NCBI RefSeq assembly: GCF_900095745.1
Contig: NZ_FMIR01000018.1
Coordinates: 434,001-498,000, forward strand
Source: Microbacterium oxydans
GTDB lineage: Bacteria; Actinomycetota; Actinomycetes; Actinomycetales; Microbacteriaceae
Direction of reading: 5' to 3'
DNA: 64,000 bases
Part shown: piece by piece, positions 7,374-15,278 of the stretch
How the letters are laid out: every line of letters starts with the position of its first letter
Position numbering within the stretch: position 1 is the first letter of the stretch
The notes under the pieces: model-generated
Told to the model about the DNA's origin: nothing
The model's input: the letters and a program-made list of their open reading frames with translations, nothing else
Database searches by the model: none
Program-made: the position numbers and the translations under genes

Positions 7374-8213
7374 ATGAAACACCTCGATCTCGCCGGCAGC
7401 ACCACCGTGATCACGGGAGCCGCGAACGGCATGGGCGCCGACATCGCCCGCCTGCTGGCCGCGCGAGGAGCGCACCTCGCCCTGATCGACCACGACAGTG
7501 CCGCGCTCGCGACCCTCGCCGCCGAACTGGGAGACGCCCGGGTGACCAGGCACGTGGTCGACCTCCGCGACGACGACGCCGTGTTCGCCGCCGCCACCGA
7601 GATCACCGCAGCGCATCCGAGGGTCAACGCCCTCATCACCTGCGCCGGCTCGTCGATGCTCGGAAACCTCGACCAGCTCACGATGGAGGAGATGCGCTGG
7701 CTCACCGACGTGAATCTCTGGGGCACGGTCTCGATCACCAAGGCGCTGCTGCCCGCCCTCCGCGCCGCGCCCGCCGCGCACATCACCCACTTCGCGAGCG
7801 TGTACGCACTCGCCGCTCCGGCCGGACGCATCCCCTACGCGCTGAGCAAGTTCGCCGTGCGGGGCTTCTCCGAGGCGCTGCGGCACGAGCTGGAGGGCAC
7901 CACGGTCAGCGTCGGAGCGGTGTACCCGGCAGGCGTGCGCACCGGCATCATCCTGCACGGACGCTACGCCGCCGCGATCGATCCGGAAGTCGCCGCCCGT
8001 GCCGCCGCGGCGCAGGCCGCGATGTACCACACCGACCCGGCGGATGCCGCAGCCCGCATCATCCGGGCGACCGAGCGACGGGCTGCCCGCACGATGGTCG
8101 GACGCGAGGCACGGCTCATCGACGTGCTCACGCGCATCGCCCCGTCGTCGTACTGGCGCGTGATGCGACGGCCGCTGCGCGCGGCGATCGACACGACCAC
8201 GCCGGTCGCCTGA
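7374..8213 (+). CDS. Short-chain dehydrogenase/reductase
   Basis: 279 residues, a classical SDR. The cofactor motif TGAANGMGADIARLLA is near residue 14, the NAG-like turn CAGSSM is at about 86, and the catalytic Ser and Tyr lie in ...FASVYALAAPAGRIPYALSKFA (Y-x-x-x-K) at about 150. Asp after beta-2 (ALIDHD) suggests NAD over NADP. ATG 7374 is chosen because GGAGA precedes it and the family N-terminus begins here; an open frame reaches 7221 but overlaps the divergent gene. The substrate, an alcohol or ketone, is unknown. It ends 20 bp from the convergent metalloprotease-like gene. Confidence 0.9.
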   Translation: MKHLDLAGSTTVITGAANGMGADIARLLAARGAHLALIDHDSAALATLAAELGDARVTRHVVDLRDDDAVFAAATEITAAHPRVNALITCAGSSMLGNLDQLTMEEMRWLTDVNLWGTVSITKALLPALRAAPAAHITHFASVYALAAPAGRIPYALSKFAVRGFSEALRHELEGTTVSVGAVYPAGVRTGIILHGRYAAAIDPEVAARAAAAQAAMYHTDPADAAARIIRATERRAARTMVGREARLIDVLTRIAPSSYWRVMRRPLRAAIDTTTPVA

Positions 8214-8232
8214 CCTCACCGGCCGGGCCGGG

Positions 8233-9093
8233 TCAGCGGACGGCGCCCACCCAGATGCCCGAGGCCCAGGCCTGCTGATCGCCGTTGCAGCCGACCGAGC
8301 CGGGGTAGCCGCGGACGACGGCCATGCAGTTGGCGAGGAACTCCGGGTCGTTGCCGAACATCGAGGCGTACGCGCCGGAAGACGTGAGCGCGCCCCAGAC
8401 CCGGAACTGGTAGATGTGCGCGAGCTCGTGCGCCATGGCCCAGTTCAACCGGCCCGCACTCCAGTTCGCGATGTCGCCGCGGTACTTGATGTAGCCGTTG
8501 CTGTTGGCGCAGGCCGGCGCGTTCCCACCCGCGCACGACGACGACTCGTACAGCCCGACGCCGCCTCCGCCGACGAGGTCGAGCGCCGCCCGCACCCGCG
8601 CGTAACCGTCGGGCCCGCTCGATGTCCAGGCCGGGCCACCCGGTCCTGCGCTCTGCGCGGCCTGCACCGAGGCGACCTGCGTGCCGACCTTCTCGGCGAG
8701 CGCATGCACCGTGGCCGTGGCGGCGGTGACGGTCGCGGGGTCGTCCGACTCGGCCAGCACGGTCTGCTGCGCCGACAGCGCGGCCGCCCGATGAGAGGCG
8801 GTGTCGACCATCCCCTGTGCGTTGTCGAAGACGCGGCTCAGAGCCGCGATCTCGGCGACGAATGCCGGCCGGACGGCGAGCACCGACGCGCGGTCGGCGG
8901 TGTCCTGCTCGGCCTGCGCGATGGTCGCCTCGAGATACTCGGTGCGCTGCCTGGCCTCGTGGTACTGCTGCGACAGGGTGCCGAATTCCGCCACGACCGC
9001 GACGCGCTCCTGCTCGAGGGCATCCGCCCTGGCGAGCACTCCGGCGGACAGCACGACCGCCGCCGCGAGCGTGACCGCCAGCACCCGGCGCAT
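8233..9093 (-). CDS. Secreted HExxH (HELAH) putative zinc metallopeptidase
   Basis: 286 residues. A signal peptide (MRRVLAVTLAAAVVLSAGV...ARADA) covers about residues 1-24. A helical region follows (about 25-140, VVAEFGTLSQQYHEARQRTE and similar), likely a coiled coil. The C-terminal domain holds AMAHELAHIYQFRVWG at about residue 225, a zincin HExxH helix, with several cysteines around it that could form disulfides outside the cell. It probably acts on the cell surface or in the wall. It is translationally coupled to the upstream small gene by TGATG at 9095-9091; GTG at 9096 is an alternative start. The third metal ligand is not obvious, so peptidase activity is not certain. Confidence 0.75.
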   Translation of the reverse strand: MRRVLAVTLAAAVVLSAGVLARADALEQERVAVVAEFGTLSQQYHEARQRTEYLEATIAQAEQDTADRASVLAVRPAFVAEIAALSRVFDNAQGMVDTASHRAAALSAQQTVLAESDDPATVTAATATVHALAEKVGTQVASVQAAQSAGPGGPAWTSSGPDGYARVRAALDLVGGGGVGLYESSSCAGGNAPACANSNGYIKYRGDIANWSAGRLNWAMAHELAHIYQFRVWGALTSSGAYASMFGNDPEFLANCMAVVRGYPGSVGCNGDQQAWASGIWVGAVR

Positions 9094-9338
9094 CACCGGA
9101 GGAACCCCGTGGTGTCGCCGATCTCGGCATCCTGTTCAGCGATCTGCGACCGCAGCGCGGTGAGCTTCTGCGCGAGCTCGAGGTTCTCGCCGTGAGACTC
9201 GTCCAGGGCGCGCTCGACACGGACGATCTCCGCTTTGACGGCGGTGAGGGCTGCCACCCGCTCCTGATCGGCGATCGCGACCAGCGCGACTCCCCCGAGA
9301 AGCAGCAGGCACCCGACCGCGACAGCAAGACTCCGCAT
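9093..9338 (-). CDS. Small exported or membrane-anchored coiled-coil protein
   Basis: 81 residues: an N-terminal hydrophobic segment (MRSLAVAVGCLLLLGGVALV) followed by a heptad-like helix (VKAEIVRVERALDESHGENL...). A Cys at residue 10 could be a weak lipobox, but the preceding residues do not match well. ATG 9338 has GGGGAG upstream and a TATATT box at 9388-9393; longer in-frame extensions cross the promoter and are rejected. Its stop overlaps the start of the HELAH gene, so the two are made together and may form a pair at the membrane. There is no family match I can name. Confidence 0.7.
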   Translation of the reverse strand: MRSLAVAVGCLLLLGGVALVAIADQERVAALTAVKAEIVRVERALDESHGENLELAQKLTALRSQIAEQDAEIGDTTGFLR

Positions 9339-9387
9339 CTCGCTCCCCAGAACAGCGCAACGTTTCCGGACCGACTCCGATCGGACC

Positions 9388-9393
9388 AATATA
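9388..9393 (-). promoter_or_regulatory. -10 box of the coiled-coil/HELAH operon
   Basis: TATATT on the minus strand in an AT-rich island, about 50 bases before ATG 9338. The -35 is unclear. Confidence 0.45.
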
Positions 9394-9447
9394 CAACTGG
9401 ACCCGTCGTCGGTGTTCCCGAATCTGCGCGAGCGGGATGGCGCCGGT

Positions 9448-10113
9448 TCAGACGAGCAGGTCGCTGCCGTCGTCGAGACGTCGCTCCGCCGCCGACTGGC
9501 CGCTGGCGAGGTGGGCTGGCACGATACGGCGCAGCGCCTCCGTGTCGCGTGCGGCCACCGCCTCGAGGATGATGCGGTGCTCGTCGGCCATGGCGAGCAG
9601 ATCGTCGTGCTGCCCGAACAGCCACCGCAGCCGCGTGAGGAACACGGCGATGAGCTCCCCGAGCATCTCGTTCCCCGCGAGTTCGACCGCGACCTCGTGG
9701 AACTCGGCCGCCGCGATCCGCGCGGCCTCGGAGTCCTCGGCCGTGGCCGCTGCGAGCTCGCGCTCGTAGGCGGCTCTGATCCGGGCGATGCCCGCCTCAT
9801 CATGGCGTTCGGCGGCGAAGACGAAGATGAGCGTCTCGATGGCCTCGCGGACCTCGGCGAAATCCTGGATGTCGCGGCGGGTGAACTCGCGCACGACCGC
9901 CCAGGTGCGGGGGCGTGCGACGACGACCCCTTCGGCCACGAGGGTGCGGATGGCCTCGCGGACCGGGAGGCGGGAGACGCTCAGTTCGGCCGCGATGTCG
10001 CGCTCCACCAGACGCGAGCCGGGCGCACGTCTGCCCAGCACGATGTCGTCGCGCAGGATGCGCGTGACCCTGACCGATTCGAGTTCGCCGCTTGTCCCCA
10101 TAGCCCCCGCCAT
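9448..10113 (-). CDS. GntR family regulator with FCD domain
   Basis: 221 residues. The N-terminal winged helix (about 10-75) contains ERDIAAELSVSRLPVREAIR and TLVAEGVVVARPRTWAVVRE, typical of the FadR branch. The C-terminal helical FCD domain (about 85-215) has EVREAIETL, EFHEVAVELAGNEML and DEHRIILEAVAARD, which supply metal-binding residues in this family. It likely senses a carboxylic acid. No metabolic gene directly adjoins it in the same direction, so its target may be itself or the F420-reductase-like gene. A second in-frame ATG at 10101 has GGGGG upstream. GAGAAT six bases before 10113 would allow a leaderless start there. Confidence 0.88.
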   Translation of the reverse strand: MAGAMGTSGELESVRVTRILRDDIVLGRRAPGSRLVERDIAAELSVSRLPVREAIRTLVAEGVVVARPRTWAVVREFTRRDIQDFAEVREAIETLIFVFAAERHDEAGIARIRAAYERELAAATAEDSEAARIAAAEFHEVAVELAGNEMLGELIAVFLTRLRWLFGQHDDLLAMADEHRIILEAVAARDTEALRRIVPAHLASGQSAAERRLDDGSDLLV

Positions 10114-10151
10114 CTGGGCATTCTCGCATCACGGGCCGGGTTACTCAACTT

Positions 10152-10163
10152 TTGGTATCCCAA
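10152..10163. promoter_or_regulatory. Candidate GntR (FadR-type) operator
   Basis: TTGG-TATC-CCAA, 39 bases upstream of the GntR start. FadR-branch proteins commonly bind TTGGTnnnACCAA-like sites, so autoregulation is plausible. Confidence 0.4.
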
Positions 10164-10185
10164 CACGCCCGGGATGCCTCGGTCC

Positions 10186-10230
10186 GGGACGAGCGCGCGA
10201 GACGCGGAAGGTCTCCGTCGCGCTCGTCCC
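10186..10230. terminator. Long hairpin terminator after the NADPH reductase-like gene
   Basis: Stem GGGACGAGCGCG (10186-10197) / CGCGCTCGTCCC (10219-10230), with an inner GAGAC/GTCTC stem. It lies 8 bp beyond the stop of the minus-strand gene ending at 10238. Confidence 0.7.
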
Positions 10231-10237
10231 GCCGGGC

Positions 10238-10879
10238 TCAGGGGAGGCGGTTGGCGATCGCGATGTTCGCGGTCAGCTCCTGGGCGTTCTGTCGCACGAC
10301 GTACGCGGGACGATCACGCTCGACCCGCCACGACTCGCTCAGCGGCCCGACGTTGACCGTGTCGAAGCCGGCCTCGTCGTAGAAGCGGGTGACGAACGCG
10401 ACGGCCTCGGCGTCGTCGCCGGCGGTGGCCAGTGCTCGACGGTCCGGGTCACCGGCCGGCTTGCCGTCGGTCGTGATGTCGGCCGCGAGGATCTGGTTGA
10501 ACGCCTTCGCGATCTTCGAGTCCGGCAGCGCGCGCTGAACCAGCTCCGACGTCGTCGTCTCGCCCTTGTCCAGGGCCTCGATGTGACCGTCGCGCTCGAA
10601 GTAGTAGTTGTTCGTGTCGAGCACGATCTTGCCGGCGAGCTGTGCGGCGGGGAGCGCGTCGATCGCCCCGAGAGGAACGGTCACGACCGCGACGTCCGCA
10701 GCTGCCGCGGCGTCTTCCGCCGTGGCGGCCTTCGCGCGGGGCCCGAGCTCCTCCACGAGGTCCGCGAGCGTCTCCGGACCGCGGGAGTTGGCGATCACGA
10801 CGTCGTAGCCGTTCGCCACCGCGACCCGCGCGACCTGGCTGCCGATGTGTCCTGCACCGATGATTCCGAGAGTAGTCAT
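10238..10879 (-). CDS. NAD(P)-binding oxidoreductase, F420:NADPH reductase-like
   Basis: 213 residues. A Rossmann motif GIIGAGHIGSQVARVA is at residues 5-20, and SRGPE after beta-2 fits NADP(H) binding. VTVPLGAIDALP and DTNNYY follow, as in the F420-dependent NADP reductase/6-phosphogluconate-dehydrogenase-like fold. The protein lacks the extra C-terminal dimer domain of larger family members. Whether it uses F420 or reduces another acceptor cannot be told. It has its own terminator. The neighbours (GntR upstream of its terminator, GNAT on the other side) give no pathway. Confidence 0.82.
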   Translation of the reverse strand: MTTLGIIGAGHIGSQVARVAVANGYDVVIANSRGPETLADLVEELGPRAKAATAEDAAAAADVAVVTVPLGAIDALPAAQLAGKIVLDTNNYYFERDGHIEALDKGETTTSELVQRALPDSKIAKAFNQILAADITTDGKPAGDPDRRALATAGDDAEAVAFVTRFYDEAGFDTVNVGPLSESWRVERDRPAYVVRQNAQELTANIAIANRLP

Positions 10880-10947
10880 GCTGGGGGCAACGTCGAGCAG
10901 AGCGGACTATTCCCTTCGAGTCGGGCTGTGTCGTCCCGTGACCGGCG

Positions 10948-11889
10948 TCACAGTTCGCGCAGCAGCGTCTGCTCGGTCCGCCGGTAGCCGAGGCTCTCGT
11001 ACAGCTCGACGGCGGCGGCGTTGAAGCCGAACACGTGCAGCCCTATCGAGTCGGCGCCGAGCCGGCGGGCCTCGCGTTCAGCAGCGTGCATCAGCTCTCG
11101 CCCGTACCCCTTGCGGCGCTGATCTGCAGCGACCTCGATGTCGAGCACGAACGCATGCGCACGTCCATCGCGTTCGCGCATGCCGAGCCAGAGGATGCCG
11201 ACCTCGACGCCGTCGACCGCGGCCGTGAAGAGCTCCTGCCCCGGGGTGGCGAGGCCGTCCGGCAGCTCCTCGACCAGCTGACGGTGGGACTCCGCGGCAG
11301 CTTCCTCGGGCGAGAACCGGCCGGAAGACACGAGGTCCTGGGCGAATCCCGCTTCCGATGCCGTGACGAAGCGGGGGAACCTCTCCGCGGTCATCGGCAC
11401 CACCTCCACGTGCGCGGCGACATCGCGGGAGGGCAGCGGCTCGAGCACCATCTGGATCGACGCGACCGTGAAGCCACGACCGTCGACCAGGGCGTGACCT
11501 GCCGCCTGCTGCGGGAACAGCGGCACACTGATCTGCGTGGCGCCCATGTCGCGGGCGACGGCGAGGATCCGCGCGACCAGGGCGTCGTTCTGCGCGCCGG
11601 TCAGGCCGGTCTCGACGGCGAGATCGAGCAGGAACAGCTTCCGGCCGCCGAGCACCAGCCACAACGTGCCGAGCTCGCGTTGACGCTCATCGACGATACG
11701 CATGACCCGTGCCGTCGGCGTCGCCGAACCCTGCGGCAGTAGCTCGTCGAAGTACTCATCGGCGAACGCGACCGCGTCGTCCCCGACACGTCTGCCCGAT
11801 GCCCGGTTGCCGTCGATGAGGCGCTGCCTGGCCGCGCCCCGCCACTCGTCGAAGCGTTCCGAGGGCAGCGGCTTCAGATGCACGGGCAT
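10948..11889 (-). CDS. GNAT family N-acetyltransferase, two-domain
   Basis: 313 residues with two GNAT-like halves. The C-terminal half has the acetyl-CoA pyrophosphate loop DQRRKGYGRELMHAAEREAR at about residue 255 (Q/RxxGxG/A), then GADSIGLHVFGFNAAAVELY, the typical beta5-alpha4 end. The N-terminal half (LWLVLGGRKLFLLDLAV...) keeps the fold but no clear loop, as in actinobacterial tandem GNATs. It acetylates an unknown amine. ATG 11889 is the start; it lies 16 bp downstream of the sufU stop, so it may be co-transcribed with sufS-sufU. A longer open frame continues upstream through sufU and is rejected. Confidence 0.88.
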   Translation of the reverse strand: MPVHLKPLPSERFDEWRGAARQRLIDGNRASGRRVGDDAVAFADEYFDELLPQGSATPTARVMRIVDERQRELGTLWLVLGGRKLFLLDLAVETGLTGAQNDALVARILAVARDMGATQISVPLFPQQAAGHALVDGRGFTVASIQMVLEPLPSRDVAAHVEVVPMTAERFPRFVTASEAGFAQDLVSSGRFSPEEAAAESHRQLVEELPDGLATPGQELFTAAVDGVEVGILWLGMRERDGRAHAFVLDIEVAADQRRKGYGRELMHAAEREARRLGADSIGLHVFGFNAAAVELYESLGYRRTEQTLLREL

Positions 11890-11905
11890 GCATCCATCCT
11901 GCACC

Positions 11906-12340
11906 TCAGCTGCGGGTGAGCGCGTCTTCCGCGGCGACCCAGGCGAGCATGGCGCACTTGACCCGCGCCACGTACTTCGACACCCCGCCGAGGGCTGCGG
12001 CATCGCCGAGCAGTTCTTCGTCGGGCTCGATCTTGCCGCGGGAGCGCATCGCCTCGCGGAACGCCGCGATGCGGATCTCGAGGTCTTCGACGCTGAGTCC
12101 TTCGGCGAGCTCCGCCAGCAGGGAGGCGGAGGCCTGGGAGATCGCGCAGCCGTGGCCCTCCCACGCGATCGCCTCGACAGCACCGTCGGCGCTGCGGTGC
12201 ACCTGCAGCGTGATCTCGTCGCCGCAGGTCGGGTTCAGCTGATGCGACTGCGCCGGGATCTCGTCGCGCAGCCCGTAGCCGTGCGGGGTGCGCGAGTGGT
12301 CCAGGATCAGTTCCTGATACAGGTTCTGCAGGTCGCTCAT
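11906..12340 (-). CDS. sufU: SufU Fe-S cluster assembly sulfur acceptor
   Basis: 144 residues, NifU/IscU-like fold. The three conserved cysteines are seen in NPTCGDE (about residue 40), GHGCAISQAS (about 66) and VKCAMLAW (near 128), with Asp in CGDE completing the zinc site. In Gram-positive bacteria SufU accepts persulfide from SufS by zinc-ligand exchange and passes it on for Fe-S cluster building. Its ATG overlaps the sufS stop by four bases (ATGA at 12340-12337), so the pair is co-translated. The rest of the suf operon (sufBDC) is not in the window. Confidence 0.95.
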   Translation of the reverse strand: MSDLQNLYQELILDHSRTPHGYGLRDEIPAQSHQLNPTCGDEITLQVHRSADGAVEAIAWEGHGCAISQASASLLAELAEGLSVEDLEIRIAAFREAMRSRGKIEPDEELLGDAAALGGVSKYVARVKCAMLAWVAAEDALTRS

Positions 12341-13644
12341 GCGCCCCTCCGGAAGAAGTCGATCGCTCCGGCGACGCCCGCGATCACGGCGTCCACCTCG
12401 GCCTCTGTCGTGTACAGGTAGGTGCTCGCCCTGGTGGACGAGGTGACGCCCAAGCGCCGGTGCAGCGGCTGGGCGCAGTGATGTCCGACGCGCACGGCGA
12501 TGCCGAGGTCGTCGAGGAACTGCCCGACATCGTGCGAATGGATGCCGGCGACGTCGAAGCTCGCGAGCCCCACGCGCGGCATGTCGATCCCGGCACCGAG
12601 CACGCGGACCCCGCCGATCGCACTGAGCCCGTCGACGAGCCGACGTCCGAAGGCGGCCTCATGCGCGGCGATGCGCGACATCCCCACCTCGGTCAGATAG
12701 TCCACGGCTGCGGCGAGCGCGATGGCCTGCGACACCCGCTGCGTGCCGGCCTCGAACCGCTGCGGCGGCGGCAGATACTCGGCTTCGGTCGTCGTGACGG
12801 TGGTGATCATCGAGCCGCCGGTGAGGAACGGGGGCATCGCGGCCAAGACCTCGCGGCGACCGTAGAGCACCCCGATGCCGGTGGGACCGAGCATCTTGTG
12901 GCCGGACAGCACGGCGAAGTCGACGCCGAGGGCTCGCACGTCGAGCGGCAGGTGCGGTGCCGACTGACAGGCGTCGAGCAGCGTCAGGGCGCCGACCTCG
13001 CGGGCGAGAGCGACCAGGCGCTCGACCGGATTGATCACGCCGAGCACGTTGGAGACGTGTGTGAACGCCACGAGCTTCGTCCGCGCGGTGATGAGCTCGG
13101 CGGCGGCGTCGAGGCGCAGTGCACCGTCGTCGTCGAGCGGGATCACCTTCAGCGTCGCGCCGGTGCGGGCCGCGAGCTCCTGCCACGGGATGAGGTTCGC
13201 GTGGTGCTCCATCTCGGTCGTGACGATCTCGTCGCCCTCACGCAGCCGGAGCCGCTCTGCAACCGCTCCCCCGCGACCGAGCGACGCGTTCGACAGCGAG
13301 TAGGCGACGAGGTTGATCGCCTCGGTCGCGTTCGAGGTCCAGACGACCTCGTCGTCGGCGGCCCCGATGAAACGCGCGAGAGTGCCACGAGCGTCTTCGA
13401 ACAACTCGGTCGCCTCGGCGGCGAGCGTGTGCGCCCCGCGGTGCACGGCCGAGTTCATGGTGGTCGAGAACTCGCGCTCGGCATCCAGCACGGCCGACGG
13501 ACGTTGCGATGTCGCGCCCGAGTCGAGGTACACGAGCGGATGCCCCTGCACCTGCGTGTGCAGGATCGGGAAGTCCCCGCGGATGCGCTGCACCTCGGTC
13601 TCGCTCAGAGGGGCGATCACGTCGACACCGGAAGAAACGCTCAT
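12337..13644 (-). CDS. sufS: SufS-type cysteine desulfurase
   Basis: 435 residues, group II PLP-dependent cysteine desulfurase. It removes sulfur from L-cysteine as an enzyme-bound persulfide. The Schiff-base lysine is in LSGHKMLGPTGIGVLYG (about residue 245), the PLP histidine in TTEMEHHANLIPW (about 145), and the catalytic cysteine in VGHHCAQPLHRR (about 388). The start MSVSSGVDVIAP matches family lengths. It heads the operon sufS-sufU-(GNAT). A GAAACT box six bases upstream of the ATG could be a leaderless promoter, but this is weaker than the other examples. Confidence 0.96.
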   Translation of the reverse strand: MSVSSGVDVIAPLSETEVQRIRGDFPILHTQVQGHPLVYLDSGATSQRPSAVLDAEREFSTTMNSAVHRGAHTLAAEATELFEDARGTLARFIGAADDEVVWTSNATEAINLVAYSLSNASLGRGGAVAERLRLREGDEIVTTEMEHHANLIPWQELAARTGATLKVIPLDDDGALRLDAAAELITARTKLVAFTHVSNVLGVINPVERLVALAREVGALTLLDACQSAPHLPLDVRALGVDFAVLSGHKMLGPTGIGVLYGRREVLAAMPPFLTGGSMITTVTTTEAEYLPPPQRFEAGTQRVSQAIALAAAVDYLTEVGMSRIAAHEAAFGRRLVDGLSAIGGVRVLGAGIDMPRVGLASFDVAGIHSHDVGQFLDDLGIAVRVGHHCAQPLHRRLGVTSSTRASTYLYTTEAEVDAVIAGVAGAIDFFRRGA

Positions 13645-13686
13645 CGTTCCAGTTTCCCACCTGTGAGCCCGGGGTGGGCCCGCGGG

Positions 13687-14067
13687 TCAGCGACCGTCGA
13701 GCGTCTTCGCGTCGGCGACCTCGTCGTAGCGGTCCTGTGCGTCGAGCACATCCTCCACGTGCGACTCCGCCCAGACCTGCAACGCCTGGAGCGGTTCGTG
13801 CAGGCTTCGTCCGAGCGGGGTGAGCAGGTAGCGCGAATGGCCGTCGTCGCCGACCGATCGCTCCAGCATCCCGTCGCGTTCGAGGGCCCGGAGCGTGTCG
13901 ACGAGCACCTTCTTCGTGATCCCGTCCATCCGGTGGTGCAGCTCGCCGAAGCGCAGCGGCTGCTCGTGCAGGAGGACGACAATCATCGCGGTCCACTTGT
14001 TCGCGATGCGGGCGAGCGATGCCCGAGACGGGCAGCTGGCGGAGAACACCGTCCACGTGCGCGACAT
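13687..14067 (-). CDS. HxlR family winged-helix regulator
   Basis: 126 residues. A Cys-Pro-Ser near residue 12 (SASCPSRASLARIANKWT) and the winged helix (LHEQPLRFGELHHRMDGITK) are typical of HxlR proteins, several of which sense thiol-reactive compounds or aldehydes through that cysteine. The wing is GHSRYLLTPLGRSL. GGAGGAG upstream supports ATG 14067. It is divergent from a SnoaL-like gene with 89 bp between; an imperfect palindrome GGTGACGTTGAAGTAACC lies there. It likely represses the SnoaL/LysE side and itself. Confidence 0.9.
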   Translation of the reverse strand: MSRTWTVFSASCPSRASLARIANKWTAMIVVLLHEQPLRFGELHHRMDGITKKVLVDTLRALERDGMLERSVGDDGHSRYLLTPLGRSLHEPLQALQVWAESHVEDVLDAQDRYDEVADAKTLDGR

Positions 14068-14081
14068 GCGCTGCTCCTCCC

Positions 14082-14099
14082 GGTGACGTTGAAGTAACC
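14082..14099. promoter_or_regulatory. Candidate HxlR operator
   Basis: GGTGAC-N6-GTAACC, 5 of 6 positions symmetric, in the divergent promoter 15 bases from the HxlR start. Confidence 0.4.
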
Positions 14100-14156
14100 G
14101 CGCCCTCGGCGAGACGCTGGATGCTCCACAGTACCGACCACTCGAGAAGGAGCATC

Positions 14157-14549
14157 ATGTCGGCGATCGACGTTGTAGGACAGTACGGTGCGGCCCTGGC
14201 CGCGGGAGACATGGGGGCCCTGGCGGCCACCTTCCATCCGGAGGCCGTCTGGCACCAGCCCGGCGGCAACCAGGCGTCCGGCGACCACGTCGGCCCCGAC
14301 GCGATCCTCGCCCACCTCGGCCGCTTCATGGAGCTCAGCGGCGGCACGTTCGTGCTCGAGACCGACTCGGCGACGGAGGCCGGCGACCTCGTCTCCGCCA
14401 CCGTGCGCTTCCGCGCGCAGCGTGCCGGACACGACGACCTCGACCAGCACGGCGTCGACGTCTTCCGCGTCGCCGGCGATCGCATCGCCGAGGTCTGGCT
14501 CATCAGCGAGGACCAGGAGGCGGAGGACCGCTTCTGGGGCCAGTCCTGA
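14157..14549 (+). CDS. SnoaL-like / nuclear transport factor 2 fold protein
   Basis: 130 residues, one alpha+beta-barrel domain. The pattern VVGQYGAALAAGDMGALAAT, FHPEAVWHQPGGNQ, HLGRFMELSGG, DVFRVAGDRIAEVWLISED is that of SnoaL/ketosteroid-isomerase-like proteins, which bind small hydrophobic ligands or act as hydrolases/isomerases. AGGAG precedes ATG 14157 by six bases; the longer open frame to 14019 runs into the divergent regulator and is rejected. Being divergent from the HxlR gene suggests induction by a reactive compound. A very strong terminator follows. Confidence 0.85.
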   Translation: MSAIDVVGQYGAALAAGDMGALAATFHPEAVWHQPGGNQASGDHVGPDAILAHLGRFMELSGGTFVLETDSATEAGDLVSATVRFRAQRAGHDDLDQHGVDVFRVAGDRIAEVWLISEDQEAEDRFWGQS

Positions 14550-14556
14550 CCGACCG

Positions 14557-14590
14557 GCGTCGGGCGGTCGGGCTCTCGACCGCCCGACGC
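14557..14590. terminator. Strong hairpin after the SnoaL-like gene
   Basis: A 14-bp perfect stem GCGTCGGGCGGTCG / CGACCGCCCGACGC with a six-base loop GGCTCT, 8 bp after the stop. Confidence 0.8.
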
Positions 14591-14599
14591 CCGCACCCC

Positions 14600-14605
14600 T
14601 AGGCT
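14600..14605 (+). promoter_or_regulatory. -10 box of the LysE gene
   Basis: TAGGCT, six bases before ATG 14612. Leaderless geometry. Confidence 0.5.
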
Positions 14606-14611
14606 CGACCC

Positions 14612-15259
14612 ATGATCGCCCCGGACACGCTGCTCGCCTTCGTCGTCGCGGCGTTCGTCATGGTCGTGATCCCCGGGCCGACCGTGCTGTTCACGATCGG
14701 CCGGGCCATGGCTCTCGGGCGGATGGGCGGGTTCCTCAGCATCCTCGGCACGGCGATCGGCTCGATCGTTCTGGTCGTCGCGGTCGCGCTCGGCGTCGGC
14801 ACGATCATCGCCCAGTCGGCCGTGCTGTTCACCATCGTCAAGGTGCTCGGCGCCGGCTACCTGATCTTCCTCGGCATCCAGGCCATCCGGCACCGGAAGG
14901 ATGCGGCACGCGCGATGGTCGCCGCTCCGGCGCGGCGCTCGGGATGGCGGCTGCTCACCGAGGGCTTCGTCGTGGGAGTCACCAATCCGAAGTCCATCGC
15001 GTTCTTCCTCGCGATCCTGCCGCAGTTCGTCGATCTGCACGCGGGCTCCGTCCCCGCGCAGCTCTTCCTGCTCGGCGTGATCGTCGTCGTCATCGGCGTG
15101 ACGTGCGATGCCGTCTGGGTCCTCCTCGCCAGCGCCGCCCGCGATTGGTTCGGCCGCTCGCCTCGCCGCATCGAGGCGATGGGTGCGACCGGCGGCGGGC
15201 TCATGATCGCGCTCGGGGCGTTCCTGCTGGTCTGGAGCGAGAAGCCCGCGACCGCGTGA
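14612..15259 (+). CDS. LysE/RhtB family amino-acid exporter
   Basis: 215 residues, about six membrane segments. The N-terminal FVMVVIPGPTVLFTIGRAMA is the signature start of the RhtB branch (PGP motif), then ...GAGYLIFLGIQAIR (about residue 80) and the mid-protein GFVVGVTNPKSIAFFLAILPQ (about 120). It exports amino acids or derivatives by proton exchange at the inner membrane; the substrate is unknown. It has its own promoter behind the SnoaL terminator, so it is probably a separate unit. No Lrp- or LysG-type regulator adjoins it. Confidence 0.93.
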   Translation: MIAPDTLLAFVVAAFVMVVIPGPTVLFTIGRAMALGRMGGFLSILGTAIGSIVLVVAVALGVGTIIAQSAVLFTIVKVLGAGYLIFLGIQAIRHRKDAARAMVAAPARRSGWRLLTEGFVVGVTNPKSIAFFLAILPQFVDLHAGSVPAQLFLLGVIVVVIGVTCDAVWVLLASAARDWFGRSPRRIEAMGATGGGLMIALGAFLLVWSEKPATA

Positions 15260-15278
15260 ACGCCCGGCGCGGCCCTGC

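Noticed and set aside
8216..9625. 469-codon minus-strand frame across the HELAH and coiled-coil genes
   Set aside because: It is out of frame with two proteins that have signal segments, ribosome sites and a coupled junction, and its product is Arg-rich low complexity.
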